Source: Pseudoalteromonas distincta (GTDB lineage: Bacteria > Pseudomonadota > Gammaproteobacteria > Enterobacterales > Alteromonadaceae). Taken from it: DNA of 58,959 bases. Location: NCBI RefSeq assembly GCF_000814675.1, contig NZ_JWIG01000024.1, positions 1 through 58,959 on the forward strand. The letters are read 5' to 3'. Positions 25,752 through 35,581 of this stretch are shown here, piece by piece. The notes under the pieces are model-generated. The model did no database searches. It saw only the letters and a program-made list of their open reading frames with translations, and was not told the origin of the DNA. The position numbers and the translations under genes are program-made. Positions within the stretch are counted from its first letter, which is position 1; every line of letters starts with the position of its first letter.

Positions 25752-26772
25752 CAGCCTGATGTAAAAGCCGCTGGGTTATTTTATCCAGCGCAACTATCTC
25801 GTCAGCTGCATTTAGCTCAGCAGCTGCTTTAGGCATACCCCATACCACAGACGAATACTCATCTTGAGCCAAGGTATGTGCTCCGTTTTGTTTTAGTGCA
25901 AGCAACCCTTTTGCGCCATCACTCCCCATTCCTGTTAGTATGGCTGCAACTACGTTTTTAGCCCCAGTTTCAACTAATGAGTTAAACAACACATCTACCG
26001 CAGGTTTATGTCTGTTCACCGGCTCGCCATCATCAAGCTGGCAATACAAGCTAACACCTCGTTTTTTAATACTTAAATGAAACCCACCCGGTGCTATATA
26101 AGCCCAGCCCGCGCTAAGCTTATCGCCATGTTCAGCTTCTTTCACATTTATCGTGCATGTACGATTCATTCGCTCAGCAAATGAAGCGCTAAACACTGGA
26201 GGAATATGCTGAGTAATTACAATTGGCGGGCAATTTTGTGGCATTTTAATAAGTACTTCTTTTATAGCCTCAGTACCTCCCGTTGAAGCACCTATCGCTA
26301 TTACTTTATTAAGTAAAAACTGAGAATGGGTATTAATAGGCTCATTTGTGACGACCGTTTTTTTATAGCTTCTTACTCTTGCTCCAGCAGCTATTCGCAC
26401 CTTTTGTTGGACAAGTGATGCATATTGGCTCAATTGCTCTCTTACGTTATTAGTAGGCTTAGCTATAAAATCAACAGCCCCTAATTCGAGTGCTTCTAGT
26501 GTAATAGGAGAGCCTTTTTGCGTCAGAGTTGAAATCATCACTACTGGCATTGGTCTTAATCGCATTAAGTTTTTTAAAAAACTAATACCATCCATTTTTG
26601 GCATTTCTACGTCGAGCGTTAATACATCAGGACTGAGTTTTTTTATCATTTCGCGAGCTTCATAGGGATCCTCTGCACTCCCCACTACTGTAATGTCTTT
26701 AGCTTGTTGTAATATTTCAGTGAGTAAACGCCTAATTAAAGGGGAGTCGTCAATTATTAATACTTTAATCAT
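25741..26772 (-). CDS. cheB: CheB chemotaxis protein-glutamate methylesterase
   Basis: A 343-aa response-regulator methylesterase that demethylates or deamidates receptors. The receiver domain carries Asp54 (LTLDVEMPKMDG) and the IDDSPLIRR acid pocket. The esterase domain has the catalytic Ser in GASTGGTEA, His in ITQHIPPVF and Asp in GMGSDGAKG. It is the last gene of the chemotaxis operon (STAS-cheY-cheA-cheW-MCP-cheR-cheD-cheB), 8 bp after cheD. It overlaps the convergent deacetylase gene at the stop codons. Confidence 0.97.
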   Translation of the reverse strand: MIKVLIIDDSPLIRRLLTEILQQAKDITVVGSAEDPYEAREMIKKLSPDVLTLDVEMPKMDGISFLKNLMRLRPMPVVMISTLTQKGSPITLEALELGAVDFIAKPTNNVREQLSQYASLVQQKVRIAAGARVRSYKKTVVTNEPINTHSQFLLNKVIAIGASTGGTEAIKEVLIKMPQNCPPIVITQHIPPVFSASFAERMNRTCTINVKEAEHGDKLSAGWAYIAPGGFHLSIKKRGVSLYCQLDDGEPVNRHKPAVDVLFNSLVETGAKNVVAAILTGMGSDGAKGLLALKQNGAHTLAQDEYSSVVWGMPKAAAELNAADEIVALDKITQRLLHQAVKV

Positions 26773-26780
26773 GCATACTC

Positions 26781-27398
26781 CTAAAACAGCTCTATATCGG
26801 TTACTACTTCTTGCTTTTTAAGATTTTGTAAGTAACGAACTTCGCGTTTTTCAATCGTATTATTATGTAGGTTTTTAAGTTTTTTCATGTGAACTTTACC
26901 GGTATTCGGGTGAAAAAATATTTTTCGCGGCCACGGCCCCCCCATATCATGGGCAACTAGATTTAATGCCTCTTCTTTAATATACGCTGCTGCAAAACTA
27001 ATATTACCCAACCCTATATCAGTCATCGCACTAATAATTTTCCCCCCGCCAAAAAGTTTTACTTTTAGGTTACACCGAGACGCGCCATTTTTTAAAACTT
27101 CGTTTATAAGATACTCCATAGCCCAATTACCGTAGCGACAACTTAAACTATGCGCATTTTTAAGTTCTACTCCCTTTTGAATTGGTAACATAAAGTGATT
27201 CATCCCGCCAATACCAAGTACTTCATCGTATACACAAGCCGCAATACACGAACCCAGAACTGTAGAGATCAGTTCATTATTTTTAGAAACATAAAACTCA
27301 CCCGGAAGTACTTTAGCTACAACGCTACCTCGGCCCGAATCCCAATATCGTTTAATGTGTTCAAAGTTAGGTAATACCGGCCTAAACTCAGCGTGCAT
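26781..27398 (-). CDS. cheD: CheD receptor glutamine deamidase
   Basis: A 205-aa CheD. The catalytic cysteine and histidine are in VLGSCIAACVYDEVLGIGGM and NHFMLP, with the conserved KLFGGGKII later. It deamidates receptor glutamines to prepare methylation sites. It overlaps the end of cheR by 11 bp. The presence of cheD with cheB and cheR shows that receptor modification is self-contained in this operon. Confidence 0.95.
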   Translation of the reverse strand: MHAEFRPVLPNFEHIKRYWDSGRGSVVAKVLPGEFYVSKNNELISTVLGSCIAACVYDEVLGIGGMNHFMLPIQKGVELKNAHSLSCRYGNWAMEYLINEVLKNGASRCNLKVKLFGGGKIISAMTDIGLGNISFAAAYIKEEALNLVAHDMGGPWPRKIFFHPNTGKVHMKKLKNLHNNTIEKREVRYLQNLKKQEVVTDIELF

Positions 27399-28212
27399 TT
27401 TGTCCCTTTTGGTACATAGTTTTCCCTAAATTTTTGAATTGTGAATGCTCTTTACCCATACTTTCTGAGTGACCTAAAAACAAATAACCTTGTTCATTTA
27501 ATATATTAGCGTAGCGCTTAAAAAGCTGATCTTTTGTTTCTTTATCAAAGTAAATAACAACATTACGACATAAAATAAGATCAAATGATCCTTTCATTGG
27601 CCAGTCTTGCAATAAGTTTAAACGCTTGAAAGAAATAGACTCTTTTAGTTTATCTCTAACTTTATAATTTTCACCGTCTTTACTTTTTAAAAACCAACGC
27701 TTAAGTTGCACGTCATCTAAGCCATTAACATTCGCCGCGGTGTAAATACCTTTTTGTGCTTTTGCCAATACATTAGAATCTAAATCGGTTGCTAGTATTT
27801 TTACATCCCAATTGCTCGGAAATGCGTTATTTAAAGTCATCGCCAAACTGTAAGGCTCTTCCCCTGTGGAGCATCCTGCAGACCAGATTCTTACTCGCTT
27901 ACTGTTTTTATTTGCCTTTAAAAGAGCAGGAACAAGCTCAGATTTTATAAATTCAAAGTGATGTATTTCACGAAAAAAAGACGTTAAGTTCGTTGTTATC
28001 GCATTAATAAAGGCATCAAATTCCTGATCTTTATGACTATTCAGGTACTCTAAGTAAGCTTTAAAATCAGTTAATTTACGCTCCCTAATACGTCTTGCTA
28101 AGCGTGAATAAACCATCTCTCGCTTATGATCCCCCAATACAATTCCACATGCGCTGTAAACTAAACTGGCAATTTCCTTAAAGTCGCGGTCGGTACACAA
28201 AAACTCTTTCAT
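27388..28212 (-). CDS. cheR: CheR chemotaxis receptor methyltransferase
   Basis: A 274-aa SAM-dependent methyltransferase. The N-terminal helical domain precedes the SAM-binding motif RIWSAGCSTGEEPYSLAMTL and the LILCRNVVIYFDKET segment. It methylates receptor glutamates. The receptor gene immediately upstream ends in EWEEF, the type of C-terminal pentapeptide that tethers CheR. Confidence 0.96.
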   Translation of the reverse strand: MKEFLCTDRDFKEIASLVYSACGIVLGDHKREMVYSRLARRIRERKLTDFKAYLEYLNSHKDQEFDAFINAITTNLTSFFREIHHFEFIKSELVPALLKANKNSKRVRIWSAGCSTGEEPYSLAMTLNNAFPSNWDVKILATDLDSNVLAKAQKGIYTAANVNGLDDVQLKRWFLKSKDGENYKVRDKLKESISFKRLNLLQDWPMKGSFDLILCRNVVIYFDKETKDQLFKRYANILNEQGYLFLGHSESMGKEHSQFKNLGKTMYQKGQNAR

Positions 28213-28295
28213 TGTTCGCTCTCAATTAAACCTAACGCTAACAAGTAGTGCCTCGCTGTAACTATTTATTAGACGAGGCATAAAAAGGCTAAATA

Positions 28296-30608
28296 TTAAA
28301 ACTCTTCCCACTCATCAGCTGAGTCTACAAAGTTATCGCCCCTGGGCTTATTACTCACAAAACGACTTTGCGGCTTATGAGATAGTTCAGGGGTTCGCAT
28401 AGTTGATGACATCATTGTCATCTCTTGCTGATCTACTGAGAAAAAGTTAAGTAATCGGCGCATCTCATTAGCTTGCTCAGCCATAGACTCACCAGCAGCA
28501 GAGGCTTGCTCTACTAGAGCGGCATTTTGTTGCGTCATTTCGTCCATTTGAGAAATAGCTTTATTAACTTGTTCAATACCTGCACTTTGCTCTTCAGATG
28601 CCTCTGTAATATCAGAAATCATTTGCGTCACTCTTTGCACTGACACAACAATCTCTTTAAGTGTAGCGCCCGACTCATTAACTAATTGAGAGCCATCAGC
28701 TACTTTGCCTACACTATCTCGTATTAACTCTTTAATTTCTTTCGCTGCGCCCGCAGAGCGCTGCGCTAAGTTACGAACCTCACCTGCAACAACTGCAAAG
28801 CCTCGACCTTGCTCACCCGCTCTTGCTGCCTCCACTGCGGCATTAAGCGCTAATAAGTTCGTTTGAAACGCGATTTCGTCTATTACACCGATAATATCTG
28901 CAATTTTTTTGCTCGACTCATTAATTGCCGACATGCTCGTAACAGCTCTATTAACAACTTCACCACCTTGAATTGCTTTTTCACAGGTTTCTTCTGCTAG
29001 ATCGTTCGCTACTTTTGCGTTATCAGCATTTTGACGAACGGTACTGGTCATTTCCTCCATACTTGAAGCGGTTTCTTCAAGTGACGATGCTTGCTCTTCT
29101 GTACGTTGACTTAAATCTGCATTACCTTGAGAAATTTCTTCTGCACCACTGGCTACTAACGTTGCCGATGAATTTATGCGATTAATCACTTCTGTTAATT
29201 TATCTGCCGTTGCATTTGCGTCGCGTTTAAGCTTATCAAATGAACCTTTGTATTCTTTTTCAATACGTTTTGATAAATCACCACTTGCCATCGCATCGAG
29301 CATATTGCCAGTGTCGGCAACGGCATCATCAACTATTTTAACTAAGCTATTTAATCCTTGAGCCAAACGTAAAAAGAACCCTTCCTTCCCATCTTCCGCT
29401 ACTCTTGTATCTAATTCGCCATTACCTGCAGCACCAATGAGCTCAGCGATTTCTTTTTCAAGCGCAACTTCATTGGTTCTATCTTCCCACTCAACAATGG
29501 TGCCTAAATGCTTTCCGTCTTGACTGATCCAAGGTGAAGCAATCAAGGTAAAAGTGACACCTGCTAACAGTAGCTCGGCTTTATAGGGCTTATCTAGGTT
29601 TTTTAATAAATCACGTTGATGATTAGGGTGCTTATGAAAATCATCAACACAGGTGCCAATTAAATTATCAACAGAAAAGCTCGGCAATACGGTTTGTAAT
29701 TCTTTTTCGCGGACTTTTAGCATTTGCTGAACACGGTCGTTCACAAATACTATTTTAAGGTTTTCATCAGCAATCATTACGTTTGCTTGGCAAACTTTAA
29801 GCGCATTTGCTAAATCGGCTGCTTTACGAGATGCTTTTTCAAGCTCTTTTTGTTCAGTAATATCAGATGCATATTTAATCACTTTAAACGGCTTGCCGTT
29901 CATATCATAAATTGGATTATAAGATGCTTGAATCCAGACCTCCTGACCCTGCTTTCCTATTCTTAAATATTCCCCTGAATCAAATTCACCGCGACCTAGT
30001 TTGGCCCAAAATTCTTTATATTCGATACTATTTGCATGTTCGGGATCAATAAAAAGCCTATGGTGCTGGCCTTTAATCTCGCTAAGTTGATAGCCAAGCG
30101 CATTTAAAAAGTTATCATTGGCATCAATAATAGTGCCATCTAAATTAAATTCGATAACCGCTTGAGATTTACTTATAGCACTAATTTGCCCTGAAGCTTC
30201 TGCTGCTATTAACTTTTGCTCAGTCACGTCGGTGGCAAACTTAACTACTTTTAATACCTGCCCTTGCTCATCAACAATTGGGTTATAAGTTGCTTGGATC
30301 CATACCTCAGCTCCACCTTTTGCATTACGCTTAAACTCATCTGAGATAAACTCGCCATTACGCAGGCGTTGCCAAAAGTTTTTATAATCGTTGCCCTGAG
30401 CTTCATCTGGGTCAACAAACATCGAGTGATGCTGGCCTTGAACCTCCTCAAGACGATAGCCCATCGCGTTTAGAAAATTCATATTTGCAGTAATTATTTT
30501 TCCGTTAGGTTCAAACTCAATCACCGCTAATGATTTATTCAATGCGTCTACAATTAAATCATTACTTGATTTTGACTGCTTTGGATTACTAAACCATCCC
30601 ATGCTCAT
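28296..30608 (-). CDS. soluble PAS-containing methyl-accepting chemotaxis protein
   Basis: A receptor of about 770 aa without transmembrane helices, so cytoplasmic. Three PAS-type units lie at the N-terminus; the first two are near-duplicates ([20 protein letters not shown] and [20 protein letters not shown]), and a third follows around [24 protein letters not shown]-like linker leads to the signalling hairpin [20 protein letters not shown]. The C-terminus is DEWEEF, a CheR/CheB docking pentapeptide. The start is chosen at ATG 30608 because AAAGG lies 5 bases before it. PAS domains often bind heme, flavin or small ligands; the signal is unknown. Confidence 0.93.
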   Translation of the reverse strand: MSMGWFSNPKQSKSSNDLIVDALNKSLAVIEFEPNGKIITANMNFLNAMGYRLEEVQGQHHSMFVDPDEAQGNDYKNFWQRLRNGEFISDEFKRNAKGGAEVWIQATYNPIVDEQGQVLKVVKFATDVTEQKLIAAEASGQISAISKSQAVIEFNLDGTIIDANDNFLNALGYQLSEIKGQHHRLFIDPEHANSIEYKEFWAKLGRGEFDSGEYLRIGKQGQEVWIQASYNPIYDMNGKPFKVIKYASDITEQKELEKASRKAADLANALKVCQANVMIADENLKIVFVNDRVQQMLKVREKELQTVLPSFSVDNLIGTCVDDFHKHPNHQRDLLKNLDKPYKAELLLAGVTFTLIASPWISQDGKHLGTIVEWEDRTNEVALEKEIAELIGAAGNGELDTRVAEDGKEGFFLRLAQGLNSLVKIVDDAVADTGNMLDAMASGDLSKRIEKEYKGSFDKLKRDANATADKLTEVINRINSSATLVASGAEEISQGNADLSQRTEEQASSLEETASSMEEMTSTVRQNADNAKVANDLAEETCEKAIQGGEVVNRAVTSMSAINESSKKIADIIGVIDEIAFQTNLLALNAAVEAARAGEQGRGFAVVAGEVRNLAQRSAGAAKEIKELIRDSVGKVADGSQLVNESGATLKEIVVSVQRVTQMISDITEASEEQSAGIEQVNKAISQMDEMTQQNAALVEQASAAGESMAEQANEMRRLLNFFSVDQQEMTMMSSTMRTPELSHKPQSRFVSNKPRGDNFVDSADEWEEF

Positions 30609-30647
30609 CACCACCTTTAAGTTTATTATTCATTTAGTTTCTATTTG

Positions 30648-31133
30648 CTAAATATTCATTGTTTTTTGCAGGTCAATTAGCGCTACCATTTTTTCACCAA
30701 CATTCACCAACCCAGCTACATATTCACAATTACTCGATTCAGACAAACTAGGAACCGCTTTCGCATCTTGCTCCGCAATACTGTAAACATCAGAGACGGC
30801 ATCAACAGCAACACCTATAATTTTACTACCTAGTTCAAATTCTATTTTGACAACGATAACCACCGTTAATGGTCCATAGTCGACACTTGGTAATCCAAAG
30901 CGCAACCGTAAATCAATAATTGGCACTATTGTTCCGCGTAAATTAATAACGCCTTTTACAAATTCTGGTGCATTGGGCAGTACTGTAATTTCTTCCCAAC
31001 TGCGAATTTCTTGTACTGTTAAAATATCAACGCCATATTCTTCATCAGCCATAATAAAAGTTAAAAACTGTTTTACACCTTGCTGTTGCTGAAGATTTAA
31101 TTGGTTACTTAACTGGCTTTGATCTGAGCTCAT
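30648..31133 (-). CDS. cheW: CheW coupling protein
   Basis: A 161-aa scaffold that links CheA to the receptor. The core motifs YGVDILTVQEIRSWEEITVL, VKGVINLRGTIVPIIDLRLR and VDAVSDVYSI are standard. Its ATG overlaps the cheA stop in an ATGA, indicating translational coupling. It is followed by the PAS receptor gene after 33 bp. Confidence 0.96.
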   Translation of the reverse strand: MSSDQSQLSNQLNLQQQQGVKQFLTFIMADEEYGVDILTVQEIRSWEEITVLPNAPEFVKGVINLRGTIVPIIDLRLRFGLPSVDYGPLTVVIVVKIEFELGSKIIGVAVDAVSDVYSIAEQDAKAVPSLSESSNCEYVAGLVNVGEKMVALIDLQKTMNI

Positions 31134-33220
31134 AACGCCTCCAAAGTGGCTTGCGTTTCAATAGTTAGTTCTTGGCTACCTGGCTTCTTTAAGCCTGAGA
31201 GCTTTATTAAGCCGCTAATGTCCACAATCAGCGATACACGTCCATCTCCTAAAATGGTAGCACCCGATATGCCATCCACTTTATGGTAGTTTGCCTCTAA
31301 ACTTTTAATAACAACCTGCTGTTGAGACAGTAAATCATCAACTAATAAACCCACCTTTTGGTTATCTGTTTCTACAACAACAAGCAGCGTTTTATCGAGT
31401 GATTCAATGGCATTTTTATGATTAAAAATATCGTAGAGTCTTAATATAGGAATGTATTCGTCTCGAAGCCTCAATACATCAAGGCTTTTACCCACTCGAC
31501 TCACTTTTGCAATATCAATTTGCAGTGACTCCACAATAGAAATGAGCGGAATAATATAAGTATGCTGAGCCACCTTAACTAATTGCCCATCTAAAATAGC
31601 GAGAGTAAGGGGTAATCTAATAGTAAACGTAGAACCAACACCGGGCGCTGAGGTTACTTCCACTGAGCCATTTAATGATTGGATATTTCGCTTAACAACA
31701 TCCATCCCAACTCCACGTCCAGATAAGTCACTTACCTCATCCATTGTCGAAAAGCCCGGCATAAAAATAAGCTCATTTATTTCATCGTCACTGAGATGGT
31801 TATCAGCTGAGATTAATTCGTTAGCGATGGCTTTTTCTTTTATTTTTTTTGTATTTAACCCTTGTCCATCATCCATTATTTCAATAACGATGTTTCCACC
31901 CTGATGAAATGCATTTAAGGTTACTGTGCCAACGGGATCTTTACCTGCCGCCAGTCTTTGCTCAACAGTCTCTAACCCATGATCAAGTGAGTTCCTTACT
32001 AAATGCACCATAGGGTCAGATATTTTTTCCATTACTGTTTTATCAAGCTCGGTTTGCTCTCCGATCAGCTTTAGCTCAACCTGCTTATTTAGCTTTTGCG
32101 CTATATCTCGCACTAATCGAGGAAAACGACTAAATACAAAATTAATTGGGAGCATACGAATACGCATCACATTTTCTTGTAAATCACGCGTATTATGTGC
32201 AAGTTGTGCTAAGCCTTCTTGTAGTAAAGTGATTGTGGCTGGTGTGATTTCTTGTTCGCTGAGTTGATTTAGCATGGCTTGTGTAATAACAAGTTCACCT
32301 ACCATATTTATTAACGAATCAACTTTATCAATGCCAACGCGAATGGAGGTAGACTCTGGTGTACTTGCAGGTTTTTTATCTTTATTAGCAACGGGTTGCT
32401 GTGGCTTACTTGGTAACTCAGCTACTTTTATTGAATCGGGTTCTTCAAGCTCAACAGCTTTAGGTATCTCATCTTGATTAGGTGGAATTGGCTCATCATT
32501 GCCAAATAAGCCGCCACATAATTCAACTTTTATATCGGCATCGTCTTCAACCCATTCAAACACTTCTTTTATGGCTTTTTCATCATGGCTAGTGCTTAAA
32601 AAAAAGCGCCAATGTAAAAAGCATTCATCACTGCTCAAATCTGTGATTTCTGGAACTTCATCGTAAAATACTGTGGTTTCTAACTCACCTAGCTCTTCAA
32701 GCTCACTGATCATATACAGTGGCTCGTTTCCTGTTTTAAATAAATGATGATGAGGTTTAAAGTCTATTTGATAGGTATTACTACTTGTTTGCTCTTCACA
32801 GCTTTGAGGTTTATTCTCATGTGTTTCATTTTTCATTCCAAGTACATGTTCAAATTGTACTTTTAACAAATCTGCTTCGGTTAAATCTGGCTCTTGTTCA
32901 CCTTGAAGTGCAGCAAGTAAAGCGCGTAAGCAATCCACAGCTTTGAGTAATAAATTAACATGCTCGGTACTAAGCTCTCGTTCACCTTGGCGAATTTGAT
33001 CGAGTAATGTTTCAAGTACATGAGTAAAGTCAGCAACGGAGCTAAAACCAAATGTCCCACTGCCTCCTTTTATTGAGTGAGCAGCTCTAAAAATAGTGTT
33101 GATAGTTTCTAAATCTTCCTCACCTGGCACTAAGTTTAATAGCTCAGCCTCCATGGTATCTAGGCCTTCAAAACTCTCTTCAAAGAAAACTTCAAAAAAT
33201 TGACTTAAATCTATACTCAC
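31130..33220 (-). CDS. cheA: CheA chemotaxis sensor kinase
   Basis: A 696-aa histidine kinase. The phosphotransfer domain carries His48 in RAAHSIKGGSGTFG. A middle region of about 170 residues follows, then the dimerisation helices (RVGIDKVDSLINMVGELVIT), the ATPase domain (VRNSLDHGLE, GRGVGMDVVKRNI) and a CheW-like regulatory domain. It phosphorylates the CheY and CheB of the same operon. The 13-codon PVANKDKKPASTP stretch is a flexible linker. Confidence 0.97.
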   Translation of the reverse strand: MSIDLSQFFEVFFEESFEGLDTMEAELLNLVPGEEDLETINTIFRAAHSIKGGSGTFGFSSVADFTHVLETLLDQIRQGERELSTEHVNLLLKAVDCLRALLAALQGEQEPDLTEADLLKVQFEHVLGMKNETHENKPQSCEEQTSSNTYQIDFKPHHHLFKTGNEPLYMISELEELGELETTVFYDEVPEITDLSSDECFLHWRFFLSTSHDEKAIKEVFEWVEDDADIKVELCGGLFGNDEPIPPNQDEIPKAVELEEPDSIKVAELPSKPQQPVANKDKKPASTPESTSIRVGIDKVDSLINMVGELVITQAMLNQLSEQEITPATITLLQEGLAQLAHNTRDLQENVMRIRMLPINFVFSRFPRLVRDIAQKLNKQVELKLIGEQTELDKTVMEKISDPMVHLVRNSLDHGLETVEQRLAAGKDPVGTVTLNAFHQGGNIVIEIMDDGQGLNTKKIKEKAIANELISADNHLSDDEINELIFMPGFSTMDEVSDLSGRGVGMDVVKRNIQSLNGSVEVTSAPGVGSTFTIRLPLTLAILDGQLVKVAQHTYIIPLISIVESLQIDIAKVSRVGKSLDVLRLRDEYIPILRLYDIFNHKNAIESLDKTLLVVVETDNQKVGLLVDDLLSQQQVVIKSLEANYHKVDGISGATILGDGRVSLIVDISGLIKLSGLKKPGSQELTIETQATLEAL

Positions 33221-33230
33221 ACTGCGCTCC

Positions 33231-33593
33231 TTAGCGAATAACTTTTTTAATTACCGCTAGTAGCTGATCGGGATTAAATGGTTTAACAATCCAGCCTGTT
33301 GCCCCAGCAGCTTTACCTTCTACTTTTTTTTCTAATCCCGACTCAGTTGTAAGCATCAGTAATGGTGTAAATTTATAACTAGGCAAAGTACGCAGCTCTC
33401 GTATTAATGTAATTCCATCCATTATTGGCATGTTTACATCTGAGATCACGGCATCAAAGTCTTGCTGCTTGGCAATAGCGAGAGCTTCACTGCCATCTTT
33501 AGCTTCGGTTACATCAAACCCTGCGGTTTTTAATGTAAAGCTCACCATTTGACGCATCGATGCTGAGTCATCAACCGCTAAAATTCTTTTCAT
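33231..33593 (-). CDS. cheY: CheY-type response regulator
   Basis: A single-domain 120-aa receiver with phospho-acceptor Asp52 (VISDVNMPIMDG), acid-pocket Asp8/9 (AVDDSAS), a conserved Thr in LLMLTTESG and the Lys of WIVKPFNPDQL. It is second in the operon after a STAS-domain gene. No cheZ or cheC phosphatase is visible nearby, so dephosphorylation is intrinsic or uses a factor encoded elsewhere. Confidence 0.95.
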   Translation of the reverse strand: MKRILAVDDSASMRQMVSFTLKTAGFDVTEAKDGSEALAIAKQQDFDAVISDVNMPIMDGITLIRELRTLPSYKFTPLLMLTTESGLEKKVEGKAAGATGWIVKPFNPDQLLAVIKKVIR

Positions 33594-33601
33594 ATATACC
33601 C

Positions 33602-33874
33602 CTAACTTTTACTTTCGGTTGTTAAGTATTGGCTTAAGCCAAGTTTATTGATTGTATGTGTTAAGGCCTTGCTACTGCCTACCCAAATGATTTTGTGCTG
33701 TATGGTAAGTAGGTGTTTTTGTAAGGCGCATAAAAGTTGAATTGAGGCAGTATCAGCAGAAATCACATCGTTAATATCAAGACAGATATCATCGTTGCTA
33801 TTGAGTTCGTGCAGTAAATCTTGATGTAGTGTTTCAACTTGCGTAATAGCAAGTTCGCTCGGAAGTTTTAGCAT
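33602..33874 (-). CDS. STAS-domain protein, first gene of the chemotaxis operon
   Basis: A 90-aa stand-alone STAS domain resembling anti-sigma factor antagonists (SpoIIAA-like). The segment LDINDVISADTASIQLLCAL covers the usual phosphorylation loop, where the canonical D-S is read as D-T-A-S. STAS proteins begin several bacterial chemotaxis-like operons; here it is 8 bp before cheY. The partner kinase is not visible. A link between chemotaxis signalling and a regulatory switch is inference. Confidence 0.85.
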   Translation of the reverse strand: MLKLPSELAITQVETLHQDLLHELNSNDDICLDINDVISADTASIQLLCALQKHLLTIQHKIIWVGSSKALTHTINKLGLSQYLTTESKS

Positions 33875-33980
33875 TTAGTAGGTGCATTCCCTGTCAATTC
33901 AATTCATAACAAAAGCTTAGCCCTAGTTATTAAAATTGCCATAAAATGCTTAATTAAATTTAAATCGTCGTTAAAAAACA

Positions 33981-34004
33981 AAAAAAGGAGCCTAAAGCTC
34001 CTTT
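33981..34004 (-). terminator. terminator after the oxidase-assembly operon
   Basis: Stem AAAGGAGC / GCTCCTTT with a short loop, followed on the minus strand by a T7 run. It lies 22 bp after the sco stop and ends the minus-strand cox assembly cluster before the chemotaxis operon begins. Confidence 0.85.
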
Positions 34005-34025
34005 CAAATTGGTAAAAAGTAAAAG

Positions 34026-34655
34026 CTAGTCTTTGTAGTAATCGGCTATTTTTTTAAACTCTTTCGTTAAAGTCGTCGCATTAATTAATGGCACACTACC
34101 TTGTTTAAATTCTGGTTTAAAAATAGCTCTAACCGCTCCATTTTGATCAACCATAGCGACCGAAGCACTATGATCAACTGCATATTCTGATTCACTACTA
34201 TCGCTAATCGCGTAAATTAAACCAAGCTCTCTAACAACAGGAAAAAGGTGTTTATGCTCCCCTGATACAGCTAAAAAGTCAGGATTAAAGTAATCTATAT
34301 ATTGCTTTCGTTTAGCTGGTGTATCGCGTTTTGGATCAACCGATAAAAACCAAATTTGCAGCGGATAATCTGCTTGTAAGTTTTTATAAACAGCATTTAA
34401 CTTAGCAAGTGTTAATGGACAAATATCTGGACAGCTTGTGTAGCCTAAAAATACTAAATTCCACTGTCCTAAAAATTGTTGCTTAGTCACTAATTCGCCG
34501 CGCTGATCGTTTAGCGTAAAATCAGACAGTGGCTTTGCATTTTCGTAAACTAATGCATCTACATCTGGTGGACTATTTTCATTTGAACATGCTGATAAAA
34601 ACAAAACAAAAACAACAATTAATCCAAGCCATAACTGCTTCATAAAGGGAGCCAT
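34026..34655 (-). CDS. SCO1/SenC-type copper chaperone lipoprotein
   Basis: A 209-aa thioredoxin-fold copper chaperone for the CuA site of cytochrome oxidase. The N-terminal signal ends in a lipobox LSAC, so it is membrane anchored. The copper-binding CxxxC is in GYTSCPDICPLTL and the distal His is in YAVDHSASVAMVD. Its start overlaps the end of cyoE by 16 bp. Last gene of the oxidase cluster, before a strong terminator. Confidence 0.94.
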   Translation of the reverse strand: MAPFMKQLWLGLIVVFVLFLSACSNENSPPDVDALVYENAKPLSDFTLNDQRGELVTKQQFLGQWNLVFLGYTSCPDICPLTLAKLNAVYKNLQADYPLQIWFLSVDPKRDTPAKRKQYIDYFNPDFLAVSGEHKHLFPVVRELGLIYAISDSSESEYAVDHSASVAMVDQNGAVRAIFKPEFKQGSVPLINATTLTKEFKKIADYYKD

Positions 34656-35569
34656 TTATCTATAAATAAGATTACAAAGAGTACCATTAAATGAATAATC
34701 GAAAAACGAAATAAGTCCATTGCAGTCTCATCATTTCCAGCAATTTTTAATTTGGCGGCTTTATATATAAACACTGCATTTAATACACACGCACCTATTA
34801 AATATATTAATCCAGACATACCAATTAAATAAGGTAATACGCAAACTACAGCGAGTAAAACAGAGTAGGCAACGACGCACGTTTTACAAAAGTCGATTCC
34901 ATGGGTTACTGGTAACATAGGGATTTTAGCGCGTTCGTAATCACTTTTTCGTGCTATAGCCAGCGCCCAAAAGTGTGGCGGAGTCCAGGTAAATATTATC
35001 ATTACAAGTAACCAAGGGGCTGCTGCCATTTGGTTTGTTTCTGACACCCAACCTAATAATGGAGGCATTGCGCCAGCCAACCCACCTATAACAATATTTT
35101 GCGGTGTAGCACGCTTTAAAAATGATGTATAAACAAATGCATAACCTACCAATGCAAATAACGTTAATATAGCGGTTAAGGTATTAGCCCACACCATTAG
35201 CATAATAAAACCCGCAACCCCAATAACAGCTGCAAAACTAAGCGCATGTATTTTACTTAAACGCCCTTTAGCCACAGGACGATGACGAGTCCTTGCCATT
35301 TTTGAGTCTATCTCACTATCAACCACATGATTAATAACCGCTGCAGCAGCAGAAAGTAGCCCTATACCTAACAAGCTAATAAACTGTACAGCCATACCTC
35401 GCCCTACATCAGGAGCCAGCGCTAAACCAACCCAAGCTGTTAGTACCAGCATGGCTACCACTTTAAATTTACTAATTGCTAAGTAGTCTTGCAGCAAATT
35501 ATGAGTACGCGAAATTAGCGATTGAGTATTAACGGGTAGCAGTATTTTTTTATCAATTATAAGTGCCAT
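34640..35569 (-). CDS. cyoE: heme O synthase (protoheme IX farnesyltransferase)
   Basis: A 309-aa UbiA-family prenyltransferase with about nine membrane helices. The prenyl-diphosphate/Mg motif is NHVVDSEIDSKMARTRHRP and the second conserved loop is KRATPQNIVIGGLAGAMPPL. It farnesylates heme B to heme O, the substrate of the adjacent heme A synthase. The ATG has a GGGGAAA ribosome site. Named ctaB in many caa3 clusters. Confidence 0.96.
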   Translation of the reverse strand: MALIIDKKILLPVNTQSLISRTHNLLQDYLAISKFKVVAMLVLTAWVGLALAPDVGRGMAVQFISLLGIGLLSAAAAVINHVVDSEIDSKMARTRHRPVAKGRLSKIHALSFAAVIGVAGFIMLMVWANTLTAILTLFALVGYAFVYTSFLKRATPQNIVIGGLAGAMPPLLGWVSETNQMAAAPWLLVMIIFTWTPPHFWALAIARKSDYERAKIPMLPVTHGIDFCKTCVVAYSVLLAVVCVLPYLIGMSGLIYLIGACVLNAVFIYKAAKLKIAGNDETAMDLFRFSIIHLMVLFVILFIDKWLPL

Positions 35570-35581
35570 TATATTTCCCCT

